NCBI GenBank assembly: GCA_036501145.1
Contig: DASYAV010000003.1
Location: forward strand, 1 to 64,000
Source: PALSA-505 sp036501145
GTDB lineage: Bacteria; Actinomycetota; Actinomycetes; Streptosporangiales; Streptosporangiaceae
Direction: 5' to 3'
DNA length: 64,000 bases
The notes under the pieces are model-generated. The model was not told where the DNA came from, searched no databases, and saw nothing but the letters and a program-made list of their open reading frames with translations. Positions 26,032-35,934 of this stretch are shown piece after piece. A program made the translations under genes and the position numbers. Numbering within the stretch: position 1 is the first letter of the stretch; the number at the start of each line of letters is the position of its first letter.

Positions 26032-26934
26032 ATGTTGCTGGAGTTCGTGGACGTCGCCAAGGTGTACAAGGGCGGCACGCGGGGCGTGGACGGCGTGACG
26101 ATGCGGCTCGGGGCCGGGCTGGTCGGCTTGCTCGGCCCCAACGGCGCGGGCAAGTCATCGCTGATGCGGATCGCCGCGACGGTGACCCGCCCGAGCAGCG
26201 GGCAGCTGCTGTTCGACGGCACCGACGCCGTGGCCAGGCCGGACCTGCTCCGCCGTAACCTCGGCTATCTACCGCAGGACTTCGGCGTCTACCCGCACCT
26301 GAGCGCGCCGGAGTTCCTGTCCTACCTCGCCGCCGTCAAGGGCCTGCCGGCCCGGGCCGCGCGGACCCGGATCGGCGAGCTGCTCGAGCTGGTCGACCTG
26401 GCCGGCGTGGGCAAGCGACAGCTGGGCAAGTACTCCGGCGGGATGCTGCGCCGGGTCGGGATCGCCCAGGCCCTGCTGGCCGACCCGCGGGTCCTCATCG
26501 TCGATGAGCCCACCGCGGGCCTGGATCCTGAGCAGCGGGTACTGTTCCGGAACCTGCTGGCCGACCTGGCCGGTGACCGGGTGGTGCTGTTGTCCACGCA
26601 CATCGTCTCCGACGTCGAGTCGGTGGCCTCCGACATCGCGATCATGGCTGGCGGCAGGCTCCGGCTGCGCGGCAGCCCGCAAGACCTGCTGCGGCAGGCC
26701 GAGGGCCGGGTCTGGGAGATGACGGTTCCGCCCACCGCGCTGGCCCAGCTCCGGGACCGGCACCTGATCAGCCGGATGATCCGCACCGATACCGGGGTGC
26801 GCGTCCGGCTGCTCGCGTCGGGCGCCCCGGCCGCGGACGCGGCGCCGGTGCCGCCGGACCTGGAAGACGCCTACCTCACCATCATCCACGAGGCGGCCGG
26901 GCCGGACCTGGGCGACGCCGCGGCGGCGCGGTGA
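26032..26934 (+). CDS. ABC transporter ATP-binding protein (exporter type)
   Basis: 300-residue ATPase with Walker A GPNGAGKSS, Q-loop YLPQDFGVYPHL, signature KYSGGMLRRVGIAQAL, Walker B VLIVDEPTAGLD and STHIVSDVE. The YLPQDFG segment and the extra C-terminal ~75 residues are typical of ATPases paired with ABC-2-like multi-spanning permeases. AGGAAGG lies about eleven bases before the ATG. The stop overlaps the permease start, so the two are coupled. Substrate is unknown; two-component plus ABC arrangements of this kind often serve cell-envelope stress or peptide resistance. Confidence 0.92.
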   Translation: MLLEFVDVAKVYKGGTRGVDGVTMRLGAGLVGLLGPNGAGKSSLMRIAATVTRPSSGQLLFDGTDAVARPDLLRRNLGYLPQDFGVYPHLSAPEFLSYLAAVKGLPARAARTRIGELLELVDLAGVGKRQLGKYSGGMLRRVGIAQALLADPRVLIVDEPTAGLDPEQRVLFRNLLADLAGDRVVLLSTHIVSDVESVASDIAIMAGGRLRLRGSPQDLLRQAEGRVWEMTVPPTALAQLRDRHLISRMIRTDTGVRVRLLASGAPAADAAPVPPDLEDAYLTIIHEAAGPDLGDAAAAR

Positions 26935-28568
26935 TGAGGCCCCGGGTCCTCGGCGCGCTGGCGGTCGCCGATTTCCGGGAGCGCACGCGCCGGCCCGGGT
27001 ACCTGGTCACGCTGGGCGCCGCGGTCGCTCTCGGTTACCTGGCGCTGCCCCCCGCCTCCTCGCTGTATGTGATCATGAACGCGGGTGGGTACCGGGGCAT
27101 CTACAACAGCGCCTACGCCGGGACGGCCGCCGCGCTGGCCGCTGGGCTGTGGCTGATGTTCGGCGGATTCTATGTCGTGCGCGGTGCCATCGCCCGCGAC
27201 CAGCGCACCAGCGTCGGCCAGATCCTCGCCGCCACGCCGCTGCGCAACGCCGGGTACCTGGCCGGGAAGTTCTGCAGCAACTTCCTGGTGCTGGCCTCGA
27301 TGGCGGGCGTGGTCGCGGTGACCGGGCTGGCCCTCCAGCTGGCGCGCGGCGAGTCCCGGACGATCGACCCCAGCGCGCTGCTGCTCCCGTTCGTGCTGTT
27401 CACGCTGCCTGTGCTGGCGGTGACCGCCGCCGCGGCGGTGCTGTTCGACGCGATCCCCGCGCTGCGGGGCGGCCTGGGCAACATCGCGTGGTTCTTCACG
27501 TGGATGATCTGCGTCATAGCCGGGCGGGGTGCGCCGCTGGGCGGGATGGGCGCCGCCACGGCGTCGATGCGCACCGCTATGGCGGCCCAGGACCTGCCGT
27601 ACGCCGGGGAATTCAGCGTGGGATTCACCAAGGTGGACCATCCCCTGCACACCTTCATCTGGCACGGTGTGCAACCATCTGGTGGGTTCATCACCGGCCG
27701 GCTGGTGCTGGCCGTGATAGCAGCGGTCCTGGCGGCCGTGCCAGCGATATGGTTCGGGCGGTTCGATCCGGCCCGCGTCCCCCTGCGCCGCCGCGGCGCG
27801 CCTGCCCCCGGCGGCGGCAAGGACATGACCTCCGCTGCACCAGCCACCATGGCCGCGCCGACCGTGCCCGGGGCCGGCCGGGCGGCCCACCGCGCGCCAT
27901 CGCCTGTCTACCAGCCGCTGCCACCGGCCGCGACCCGGCCAGTGCTGGCCGCCGGGCGGCTGCTGGCAGCCGAAGCGCGCATCCTGGTGCAGGGAACCCC
28001 TCGCTGGTGGTGGCTGGTCGCCGCCGCGATCAACGTCGCCAGCCTCGCGGTCCCCGCCAGCATCGTCAAGCCCGCTGGTGCCAGCACCGCGCTGCTGCTG
28101 GCCGCGGCCTGGATCTGGCCAGCCCTGATCTGGTCACGGCTGGGCACTCAGCGCCACGAGAACGGGCTGGACACACTGCTCGGCGCCTACCCCGGCACCT
28201 ACCGTCAGGTCGCAGCCGAATGGACGGCCGGACTCATCCTCACGGCCGTGGCCGGGCTGGGGCCCCTGCTCCGGATGGCCGCCTCGGGTAACGGCCCCGG
28301 CGTGGCCGCCTGGATCGCGGGTGCCCTGTTCATCCCGGCTCTCGCGCTCCTGCTCGGCACGGCCAGCCGCACCCACCGCATGTTCCAGGCCCTCTACGTC
28401 ATCCTGTGGTACGCCGCGGTCAACCAAGTCCAGGCCGCCGACTACATGGGAACCGTCCTCGTCCACGGCCACCCGGCCGGGCCATCCGCCCCGCTGATCG
28501 CCGGGATCTCAATCGCCCTGCTCACCATCGCGATCACCATCCGCGCGGCCCGGCATGCCGCGCGGTAA
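26934..28568 (+). CDS. ABC-2-like transporter permease
   Basis: 544 residues with about twelve hydrophobic stretches in two similar halves separated by a Pro/Ala-rich linker (about 300-345). It is the membrane partner of the preceding ATPase. ATG 26934 shares one base with that stop (TGATG); GTG 26931 is an equally placed alternative. The first half opens with ADFRERTRRPGYLVTLGAA (given in part), a short cytoplasmic helix then the first membrane span, as usual for such exporters. Nothing in the sequence identifies the cargo. Confidence 0.88.
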   Translation: MRPRVLGALAVADFRERTRRPGYLVTLGAAVALGYLALPPASSLYVIMNAGGYRGIYNSAYAGTAAALAAGLWLMFGGFYVVRGAIARDQRTSVGQILAATPLRNAGYLAGKFCSNFLVLASMAGVVAVTGLALQLARGESRTIDPSALLLPFVLFTLPVLAVTAAAAVLFDAIPALRGGLGNIAWFFTWMICVIAGRGAPLGGMGAATASMRTAMAAQDLPYAGEFSVGFTKVDHPLHTFIWHGVQPSGGFITGRLVLAVIAAVLAAVPAIWFGRFDPARVPLRRRGAPAPGGGKDMTSAAPATMAAPTVPGAGRAAHRAPSPVYQPLPPAATRPVLAAGRLLAAEARILVQGTPRWWWLVAAAINVASLAVPASIVKPAGASTALLLAAAWIWPALIWSRLGTQRHENGLDTLLGAYPGTYRQVAAEWTAGLILTAVAGLGPLLRMAASGNGPGVAAWIAGALFIPALALLLGTASRTHRMFQALYVILWYAAVNQVQAADYMGTVLVHGHPAGPSAPLIAGISIALLTIAITIRAARHAAR

Positions 28569-28645
28569 CCGACGAAAGAGGTCTGGTTTCCGGAAGATTT
28601 CCGCTAGGAGGTATGCAGATCGGCGGGTGGCGGAGTTAAAGGGTT

Positions 28646-29020
28646 GTGAGCAGCCAGCAGACGGAGTTCGCGGACTTCTTCCAGGCCAGCTGGGAGCCCT
28701 GCCTGCGCGCGGTGGTGGCGGTCGTCGGCAGCCCGCAGCTGGCCGAAGACCAGGTGGCGGAGGCGTTCGCTAAGGCCTGGGTGTCGTGGCGGAAGGTCCG
28801 CCGTCATCCAGTTCCGCGGGCGTGGGTGGTGCGCACCGCGCTCAGCTTCGGCTACTTCCAGCTCCCCTCGGGCGAACAGCAGGCCGACTCCGTGCTCATC
28901 GACTCGAGCTCCTACACCTGCACCAGCACCCCGCCTGACCCAAACGGCCCACCCGACGGCTACGGCCAATCTGACAGCGTCGGGCTGCTATACGGCGGCC
29001 CCGGCCCAGGCGGGTCGTAA
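28646..29020 (+). pseudogene. Truncated ECF-type sigma factor joined to an unrelated C-terminus
   Basis: Reads as 124 residues from GTG 28646. Residues 1-65 match sigma region 2 of actinobacterial ECF factors: TEFADFFQASWEPCLRAVVA (in part), LAEDQVAEAFAKAWVSWRKV and PRAWVVRTAL. After RTAL the expected region 2-4 linker and region 4 helix-turn-helix are missing; instead a Ser/Pro/Gly-rich tail (SFGYFQLPSGEQQADSV, then VGLLYGGPGPGGS) follows. This looks like a deletion that fused the 5' part of the sigma gene to the 3' end of a downstream gene. It should not be a working sigma factor. Confidence 0.7.
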
Positions 29021-29127
29021 TCAGCCGCGAGCCGCAACGGCCCGCTCCTGCCCCGGGCGCCGGCCGGCGCCCGGAAGCACCGGCGCCGGAAAAGCGTTAG
29101 ATCTCGCGGGACTTACCGGCCATCCTG

Positions 29128-32100
29128 ATGCGTGTGCCCGCGCGCGGCGGACGTCCCGTGGAGACTGCGACTTTGACTTCTAGCGTTGCCGAGCTTCGTG
29201 GCATGCCCGCGATCAGCTATCCCGCCGAGCTGCCGGTCAGCCAGCGCAAGGACGAGATAGCCGCGGCCATCCGGGACCACCAGGTGGTGGTGATCGCGGG
29301 CGAGACCGGGTCCGGGAAGACCACGCAGCTGCCCAAGATCTGCCTGGAGCTGGGCCGTGGCCGGGCCGGGCAGATCGGGCACACCCAGCCCCGGCGGATC
29401 GCGGCCCGCACGGTGGCCGAGCGGATCGCCGCCGAGCTGGGCACCGAGCTGGGCGAGGTGGCCGGCTACAAGGTCCGGTTCGCCGACACCTCCAGCGACC
29501 GGACGCCGATCAAGGTGATGACCGACGGCATCCTGCTGACCGAGCTGCAGCGCGACCGGGACCTGCGGCGGTACGACACGATCATCATCGACGAGGCGCA
29601 CGAGCGCAGCCTCAATGTCGACTTCATCCTCGGCTACCTGCGGCAACTGCTCCCCCGCCGGCCGGATCTGAAGGTCATCATCACCTCGGCCACCATCGAC
29701 CCGGAGCGGTTCAGCAAGGCCTTTGCCGGAGGCGAAGCAGGCAAGCAGGGCGCGGACGCTCCGATCATCGAGGTGTCCGGGCGCACCTACCCGGTGGAGG
29801 TGCGGTACCGGCCGCTAGCCGACCCCCAGCGGCCCGAGGCCGAGGCGCGCGACCAGGAGCAGAGCATCCTCGACGCGGTGGACGAGCTGACCGCGGAGGG
29901 GCCGGGCGACATCCTGGTTTTCCTCAGCGGCGAGCGGGAGATCCGGGACACCGCCGATGCGCTGGCCGGCCGGGACAATCTCGAGGTGCTGCCGCTGTAC
30001 GCGCGGCTGGGCGCGGCCGAGCAGTACAAGGCGTTCCAGCCGCACCGCGGCCGGCGGGTGGTGCTGGCCACCAACATCGCCGAGACCTCGCTGACCGTCC
30101 CGGGCATCAAGTACGTGATCGACCCGGGCACCGCGCGGATCTCCCGGTACAGCCACCGCACCAAGGTGCAGCGGCTGCCGATCGAGCCGGTCTCCCAGGC
30201 GTCGGCTGAGCAGCGCAAGGGCCGGTGCGGGCGCACCTCAGACGGGGTGTGCATCCGGCTGTACAGCGAGGAGGACTTCGCCGCCCGGCCGGAGTTCACC
30301 GACCCGGAGATCCTGCGGACCAACCTGGCCTCGGTCATCTTGCAGATGGCGGCGCTGCGGCTGGGTGAGGTGGCGGACTTCCCGTTCATCGACCCGCCGG
30401 ACGCGCGTAGCGTCACCGACGGGGTGCGGCTGCTGGAGGAACTGGGGGCGCTGCGGCCGGGCCGGGGCGACTCCCGGCTGACCGGCATCGGGCGCAAGCT
30501 GGCCCGGCTGCCGGTGGACCCGCGGCTGGGCCGGATGATCCTGGAGGCGGACCGCAACGGGTGCGCCGGCGAGGTGCTGATCATCGCGGCGGCGCTGTCC
30601 ATCCAGGATCCCCGGGAGCGGCCGGCCGAGATCCGGGACGCGGCCGACGCCATGCACCGGAGGTTCGCCGAGCCGGGCTCGGACTTCCTCGCCTTCCTGA
30701 TCCTGTGGGATTACCTGCGGGACAAGCAGCGGGAGCTGTCCGGATCGGCGTTCCGGCGGATGTGCCGCCGGGAGTACCTGCACTTCCTGCGGGTGCGCGA
30801 GTGGCAGGACGTGCACGCGCAGCTGCGGCGGGCGGCCCGGGAGGTCGGCGTCGGCGGTGCGAAGGGGGGCGCCAAGGGCGGAGCTGACGGCGGCGCGGGC
30901 AAGAGGGGCAAGGACGGCGGGCGCAAGGACGAGCCGGGGCATGCAGAGGCGGCGGAGCAGGCCGGGCGGAACGCGCCGGGCACCAGGGGCAAGGCACGCA
31001 AGAGCGGGCAGCCAGAACCGGAACGGCGCATCCCGGTGGACGTCGCGGACCGGGTGCACGTATCGCTGCTGTCCGGGCTGCTCTCGCACATCGGCATACA
31101 GGACACCGGCCGCAAGCCGCCGGGCGGCAAGACCGCGCGCGGCCAGGCGCCGGCCAGGCGGCGCGGCCCGGCCGAGTTCGCCGGGGCCCGCGGTGCCCGG
31201 TTCGCGCTGTTTCCGGACTCGTCGCTGGCCAGGAAGCCGCCGGCCTGGGTGATGGCCGCCGAGCTGGTGGAGACGTCACGGCTGTGGGCCAGGACGGCGG
31301 CCGCGATCAAGCCGGAGTGGGCCGAGCCGCTGGCCCCGCAACTGGTCAAGCGCAGCTACAGCGAGCCGCACTGGGACGCGCGCCGGGGCGCGGCGATGGC
31401 GTCGGAGAAGGTGACCCTGTACGGGCTGCCGCTGGTCGCCGCCCGGCCGGTGAACTACGCGAACGTGGACGCCGCCGCGGCCAGGGATCTGTTCATCCAG
31501 CACGCCCTGGTGGAGGGCGACTGGGAGACCCTGCACGCGTTCTTCGGTCACAACCGGGACCTGCTGGACGAGGCGGGAGAACTGGAACGCAAGGTGCGGC
31601 GGCGCGGCATCGTGGTGGACGAGGCCACCCTGTTCGACTTCTACGACCAGCGGATCCCGGCGGAGGTGACGTCGGCCCGGCACTTCGACACCTGGTGGAA
31701 GGGCGCGCGGAGGGACGAGCCGGAGCTGCTGACGTTCCGGATGGACGACCTGGTCGGCCCGGCCGCCGAAGAGATCAGCCCGGCGGACTACCCGGAGAGC
31801 TGGGGCGAGATCCCGCTGTCGTACGAGTTCGCGCCGGGCGAGCCGGACGACGGGGTGACCGCGGACATCCCGCTGGGCGTGCTCAACCAGGTGCGCGACG
31901 ACGAACTGGGCTGGCAGGTGCCTGGGCTGCGCGAGGAGCTGATCACCGAGCTGATCCGGTCGCTGCCCAAGCAGCTGCGCACCGTGTTCGTGCCGGCCCC
32001 GGACACCGCCCGCGAGGTGTCCGGGCGGCTCGGCCCGGCCGACGGGGATCTGCTGGCCGCGCTGGCGGCCGAGCTGACCAGGATCGGCGGGCTGCGGGTG

Positions 32101-33120
32101 TCGCGGGAGGACTTCGACCTGGTCCGGCTGCCCGGGCACCTGCGGATGACGTTCCGGGTGGTGGACGGCGACCGGGTGCTCGCGGCCGGCAAGGACCTGG
32201 ACACGCTGCGCGCCGAACTCCAGCCGCGGCTGGATGCGGTGATCAACCAGGCGGCCCAGGGGCTGACCCGCACCGGGCTGCGGAGCTGGGACATCGGCAC
32301 CCTGCCGCGGGTGTTCACGCACGGCGAGGTCCGGGCCTACCTCGCGCTGGCCGACGCGGGCGGCACGGTGGACGTCCGGCTGTTCGGCACCGAAGCCGAA
32401 GCCGCGGAGTCGATGCGGCGGGGCACCCGGCGGCTGATCATGCTGGCGGTGCCGTCGGGCGTGCGGTCCATCGCCGGGCGGCTGCCGGTCAGCGCGAAAC
32501 TGGCGATGAGCCGCCACCCCTACCCGGACACGGCCGCCGAGCTCGACGACTGCGTCGCCTGCGCGGCCGACGTGGTGATCAGCGAGGCCGGCGGCCCGGC
32601 GTGGGACGAGGCCGGGTTCGGGCGGCTGGTGGAGGCGGCGCGGGAGCGGCTGGCGGTCAGCACAGCACAGGTGCTCGACGCCGCCGCGGGCGTGCTGGCC
32701 GCGGCGCACGAGGCGGAGACCGCGCTGCTGGCCAACGCGGCCGGGCCGGCCGCGGCGCTGGAGGACATGCGGGCGCAGTACGCGGCACTGATCTATCCCG
32801 GGTTCATCGCGGAGACCGGGCTGGCGCGGCTGCCGGACCTGGCCCGCTACCTGAAGGGCATCACGCGCCGGCTGGAGAAGATCACCGACAGCCCGGCCCG
32901 GGACGCCGAGCGGATGGCGGCCGTGCACCGGGTCGCGCAGGCGTACCAGGAGACGCTCAGGGAACTGCCGGAACCGGCCCGGCACGACCCCGGCGTGACC
33001 GCGGTGCGCTGGATGATCGAGGAACTGCGGGTCAGCTTGTTCGCGCAGGCCCTCGGCGTCCGGGGGACGGTTTCGGAAAAACGCATCTACACCGCGCTGG
33101 ACCGGCTGGCCGACCGCTGA
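29128..33120 (+). CDS. hrpA: ATP-dependent RNA helicase HrpA (DEAH box)
   Basis: 1330 residues, the usual size for HrpA. Walker A GETGSGKTTQ (about 58), motif Ia TQPRRIAA, motif II DEAH (about 154), SAT in ITSATIDPERFS, motif V NIAETSLTVPG and motif VI QRKGRCGRT are all present. Then come a helicase-associated domain and the large C-terminal DUF3418 region (about 730-1320). A Lys/Gly-rich linker near residues 575-640 is probably disordered. ATG 29128 is the earliest start; GTG 29158 is also possible. It likely unwinds structured RNA or rescues ribosomes on mRNA in the cytoplasm. It appears monocistronic. Confidence 0.95.
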   Translation: MRVPARGGRPVETATLTSSVAELRGMPAISYPAELPVSQRKDEIAAAIRDHQVVVIAGETGSGKTTQLPKICLELGRGRAGQIGHTQPRRIAARTVAERIAAELGTELGEVAGYKVRFADTSSDRTPIKVMTDGILLTELQRDRDLRRYDTIIIDEAHERSLNVDFILGYLRQLLPRRPDLKVIITSATIDPERFSKAFAGGEAGKQGADAPIIEVSGRTYPVEVRYRPLADPQRPEAEARDQEQSILDAVDELTAEGPGDILVFLSGEREIRDTADALAGRDNLEVLPLYARLGAAEQYKAFQPHRGRRVVLATNIAETSLTVPGIKYVIDPGTARISRYSHRTKVQRLPIEPVSQASAEQRKGRCGRTSDGVCIRLYSEEDFAARPEFTDPEILRTNLASVILQMAALRLGEVADFPFIDPPDARSVTDGVRLLEELGALRPGRGDSRLTGIGRKLARLPVDPRLGRMILEADRNGCAGEVLIIAAALSIQDPRERPAEIRDAADAMHRRFAEPGSDFLAFLILWDYLRDKQRELSGSAFRRMCRREYLHFLRVREWQDVHAQLRRAAREVGVGGAKGGAKGGADGGAGKRGKDGGRKDEPGHAEAAEQAGRNAPGTRGKARKSGQPEPERRIPVDVADRVHVSLLSGLLSHIGIQDTGRKPPGGKTARGQAPARRRGPAEFAGARGARFALFPDSSLARKPPAWVMAAELVETSRLWARTAAAIKPEWAEPLAPQLVKRSYSEPHWDARRGAAMASEKVTLYGLPLVAARPVNYANVDAAAARDLFIQHALVEGDWETLHAFFGHNRDLLDEAGELERKVRRRGIVVDEATLFDFYDQRIPAEVTSARHFDTWWKGARRDEPELLTFRMDDLVGPAAEEISPADYPESWGEIPLSYEFAPGEPDDGVTADIPLGVLNQVRDDELGWQVPGLREELITELIRSLPKQLRTVFVPAPDTAREVSGRLGPADGDLLAALAAELTRIGGLRVSREDFDLVRLPGHLRMTFRVVDGDRVLAAGKDLDTLRAELQPRLDAVINQAAQGLTRTGLRSWDIGTLPRVFTHGEVRAYLALADAGGTVDVRLFGTEAEAAESMRRGTRRLIMLAVPSGVRSIAGRLPVSAKLAMSRHPYPDTAAELDDCVACAADVVISEAGGPAWDEAGFGRLVEAARERLAVSTAQVLDAAAGVLAAAHEAETALLANAAGPAAALEDMRAQYAALIYPGFIAETGLARLPDLARYLKGITRRLEKITDSPARDAERMAAVHRVAQAYQETLRELPEPARHDPGVTAVRWMIEELRVSLFAQALGVRGTVSEKRIYTALDRLADR

Positions 33121-33156
33121 CATCCTCCTGCCCATGAGGCCCATAGGGGATGTCCG

Positions 33157-33753
33157 GTGCTGACCCGCTGGTACGGCGGGTTCGCCGCGGCCGCGGTCAC
33201 GCTGGGGACCATCACACTGGTGGTGCTGGAGCTGACCGATACCGGGTTCCGCCACTGGTGGGCCGCACGGCCACTGACCACGGACACGGCCGCAGGCGTG
33301 CTGGTCGTGCTGGTCACCGTGCTGGTCGTGAACCAGGTGGTGACCCGTCGCCAGGTCAGCGACCGGTCCCGGGCCATCGCGGCCCAGGCGGCCATCGTTA
33401 TGGCGCAGGCCATGCGGTCAGCACAGACGGTGACGGCGGCCCTGGCTGGCACCGGCGACCGTGACACCGCCACCGACGAGGTGCGAACCTACATGATCAT
33501 GCTGCTGGTGGGCGCGCCGGTGCTGATCGACACCCCGGTCTCACGGGACTTCCTGGAGCAGGCCCAGCATCTCGGTGGCGAGATGGCTCGCGTGGCAGGC
33601 CTGATCGGCAAGACCTCCGGGGCGCGGGAAGACTCGCAGGCCAGGATCGATCGCTCGGTCGCCCGGTTGCGCGCCGCCTCGGCCCCGCTGCTCCAGCTGA
33701 TCGACTTCAAGGAGCTGACTGTCGCCGACCCCGGCGGCCCAGCCACGCCGTGA
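33157..33753 (+). CDS. Small membrane protein of unknown function
   Basis: 198 residues from a GTG preceded by AGGGGAT. Two hydrophobic segments near the N-terminus (about 5-28 and 42-62) anchor it; the remaining ~135 residues are a soluble, helix-rich domain with heptad-like leucines and alanines. No family is recognised. It lies 36 bp after hrpA and could be co-transcribed, but hrpA usually stands alone. Confidence 0.6.
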   Translation: MLTRWYGGFAAAAVTLGTITLVVLELTDTGFRHWWAARPLTTDTAAGVLVVLVTVLVVNQVVTRRQVSDRSRAIAAQAAIVMAQAMRSAQTVTAALAGTGDRDTATDEVRTYMIMLLVGAPVLIDTPVSRDFLEQAQHLGGEMARVAGLIGKTSGAREDSQARIDRSVARLRAASAPLLQLIDFKELTVADPGGPATP

Positions 33754-33772
33754 CACCGGCCACGGCGCTGAG

Positions 33773-34159
33773 TCAGCCCACGGGAGCGGCGTGCGGCTGC
33801 CCGGGCCAGAACGGCCACTCCTCGAACGAGACGCAGCGCCCGTCACCGGCGAAGCGGATCACCCACAGGTCGCGGTACTCCTGGCGGACGGGATCGCCGT
33901 AGGCGACCTCGGCGCGGACCACGGCCGTGTCGCCGTCGACCGCGACGACATCGCTGGTCATCCGGAACACCTCGGCGGGCCCGTCGCGTTCGCCCTCCCA
34001 CATGCGGCTGATCGCGGGCAGGCCGGTCACCGGTTCGTCGTAGGGACCCTGCCGGTAGACCGCGTCCGGGGTGAACAGGCCGGCCAGCGCGGCGGTCCCT
34101 GGCGCGCGCCAGGCCCGCTCGTACGCAGTCACCCACTCCGCGACCTGCTCCCTGGTCAT
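33773..34159 (-). CDS. SnoaL/NTF2-like domain protein
   Basis: 128 residues with the small cone-shaped NTF2/SnoaL-like fold pattern: a helical start (EQVAEWVTAYERAW), LAGLFTPDAVYRQGPYD, then beta strands with VVRAEVAYGD and WVIRFAGDGRCVSFEEW. Members are ligand-binding proteins or enzymes of varied function, so no reaction is assigned. It follows the Gfo/Idh/MocA oxidoreductase gene by 9 bp on the same strand and is probably its operon partner. Confidence 0.8.
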   Translation of the reverse strand: MTREQVAEWVTAYERAWRAPGTAALAGLFTPDAVYRQGPYDEPVTGLPAISRMWEGERDGPAEVFRMTSDVVAVDGDTAVVRAEVAYGDPVRQEYRDLWVIRFAGDGRCVSFEEWPFWPGQPHAAPVG

Positions 34160-34168
34160 CTGCCAACC

Positions 34169-35104
34169 TTAGGCCGGCCGCCGGCCCTGAGGTGGCGCGC
34201 CCGGTCGGTCCCGGGCCAGGCGGTCGATCTGCTGCTGGGCGTCGGCGATGACGCGGACCACGTCGCGGCCGAACCGGACGTCACAGGGGTGCGGCTCGCC
34301 GGACGCGGCGCTGGCGGCCAGTTCGGTGAGCGCGGTGCGCAGCGCGGGGACCGGGTCCTCGGCCACGGTGGGCAGCGCGAACCGGCCGGCCTCGCCCCAC
34401 AGCCACAGCTCGAAGCCCTCGGCGGCCGGCGGTGCGCTCAGCGTGACGGTGACCGTGCTGGTCACCCCGCTCTCGTGGTGCAGCACGAGGTGGGTGACGT
34501 CGCGCTGGCCGGCGTCGGCGGTGACCGAGGCCACCGGGCCGAGCGCCGCCCACAGCAGGGAGATCGCGTGCGGCGCCACGTCCCACAGGCCACCCATTTC
34601 CCTCCGCCACGGCGTGTTGAACGGGCTTGACCCGTGCCAGGCGATGGCCAGCCAGACCCCGAACCCGCCGCCCCACGGGCCCTGGCGGGCCACCTGGTCC
34701 AGCCAGCCGCGTACCGCCGGCTGGAAGCGGGCGGTGAAGAACACCACCGACGCCACCCCGGCGTCCTGCACGGCATGCGCAAGTTCACCGGCCCGGCCGG
34801 CGGACGCGGCCACCGGCTTTTCCAGCAGGAGATGTTTCCCGGCCCGGGCGGCACGCAGCGCGATGGTCGCCTGCACGTCCGGCGGCACGCTGAAGGCCAC
34901 ACCATCCACGCTGTCCAGGAATGCGCCGATGTCCGGATAGGCGGTGGCCTGGTGGTCGGCGGCCAGCGCGGCCGCGGCGTCGGGGTTGCGGCCCCAGACC
35001 GAGGTGAACTCGATGCCCCCGGTGCTGGCCAGCGCGGGGGCGTGCGCGATGCGGGCCCAGTGCCCGGTGCCGACGAGCCCGAACCTCAGCGTCATGGCAG
35101 CCAT
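34169..35104 (-). CDS. Gfo/Idh/MocA-family NAD(P)-dependent oxidoreductase
   Basis: 311 residues. The Rossmann domain begins FGLVGTGHWARIAHAP and includes the family's EKP motif in GKHLLLEKPVAAS; the C-terminal domain has the substrate-side WDVAPHAISLLW with the conserved D-x-x-x-H. These enzymes oxidise sugars, inositols or related polyols with NAD(P). ATG three codons in (35095) is an alternative start. It is followed closely by the SnoaL-like gene and preceded by an SDR oxidoreductase gene in the same direction. Confidence 0.9.
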   Translation of the reverse strand: MAAMTLRFGLVGTGHWARIAHAPALASTGGIEFTSVWGRNPDAAAALAADHQATAYPDIGAFLDSVDGVAFSVPPDVQATIALRAARAGKHLLLEKPVAASAGRAGELAHAVQDAGVASVVFFTARFQPAVRGWLDQVARQGPWGGGFGVWLAIAWHGSSPFNTPWRREMGGLWDVAPHAISLLWAALGPVASVTADAGQRDVTHLVLHHESGVTSTVTVTLSAPPAAEGFELWLWGEAGRFALPTVAEDPVPALRTALTELAASAASGEPHPCDVRFGRDVVRVIADAQQQIDRLARDRPGAPPQGRRPA

Positions 35105-35140
35105 ACCCTTCCGGTCGGCGAAGGCCGTCGTGGCCCCGGT

Positions 35141-35890
35141 TCAGCGCAGGTAGGAGGCGCCGTTGAGGTCGATGATCGTGCCGCTGGCCCATTCTGCCTG
35201 CGGCGAGGCCAGGTAAAGCACGCCGGCGGCGATCTCCTCGGGCCTGGCGACCCGGCCGAACGGGCTCTGCCCGCGGATCTGCTCGCCGCGCGGCGAGGCC
35301 AGTTCCTCGGTGGTCATGTCGGTCTCCACGTAGCCGGGGGCCACCGAGCCGACCGCGATGCCGTGCGGCGCGAGTTGGCGGGCCAGCGACTGGCCGAACG
35401 AGTTCAGCCCGGCCTTGCTCGCCCCGTACGCCGGGTGCCGCGGCTCGCCCCGGTAGGCGCCCCGGGAGGTCACGTTGACGATCCGGCCGCCGCCGCGCGG
35501 GATCATGTGCCGGACCGCGCACCAGGTCGCGTTCACCGCGCCGAGCAGGTTGACGTCCAGGGTGTCCTGCCAGGCCGACTGCCACTCCTCGTAGGAGACG
35601 TCGGTGATCGGGTGCGGCACATAGATACCGGCGTTGTTCACCAGCACGTCGAGCCCGCCGAGCCCGTCCGCCGCCTCGTCCACCATCCGGCGCACCGCCG
35701 CGGGGTCGGCCAGGTCGGCCTGGACCAGCAGATGGCCGGGGCCGGGCAGCGCGGCCCGCACCGCCGTCGCCTCGGTCAGGCCGGCCCGGTAGTGCACGGC
35801 GACCCGGTCGCCCTGGGCGGCGAACGCCTGGGTGATGGCCGCCCCGATACCCCGGGAAGCCCCGGTCACCAAGATCGCGCGATCGGTCAC
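35141..35890 (-). CDS. Short-chain dehydrogenase/reductase (FabG-like)
   Basis: 249 residues, classical SDR. Cofactor motif TGASRGIG (about 9-16), NNAG (about 88), the catalytic Ser in NVTSRGAY and Tyr/Lys in YGASKAG are all present, so it should be active with NAD(P)H. The ending ASGTIIDLNGASYLR is typical of FabG-like enzymes. The start is GTG 35890. It is followed 36 bp later by the Gfo/Idh/MocA gene. Substrate is not predictable from sequence. Confidence 0.92.
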   Translation of the reverse strand: MTDRAILVTGASRGIGAAITQAFAAQGDRVAVHYRAGLTEATAVRAALPGPGHLLVQADLADPAAVRRMVDEAADGLGGLDVLVNNAGIYVPHPITDVSYEEWQSAWQDTLDVNLLGAVNATWCAVRHMIPRGGGRIVNVTSRGAYRGEPRHPAYGASKAGLNSFGQSLARQLAPHGIAVGSVAPGYVETDMTTEELASPRGEQIRGQSPFGRVARPEEIAAGVLYLASPQAEWASGTIIDLNGASYLR

Positions 35891-35934
35891 CGGGCCAACT
35901 GTAGTCGCGGCGGCCGGGAGCGGCCGGCGGGCGG

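Noticed and set aside
28600..28645. AGGAGGT followed by ATGCAG, a possible eight-codon leader peptide before the sigma fragment
   Set aside because: The ATG directly abuts the AGGAGGT with no spacing, and no attenuator hairpin follows.
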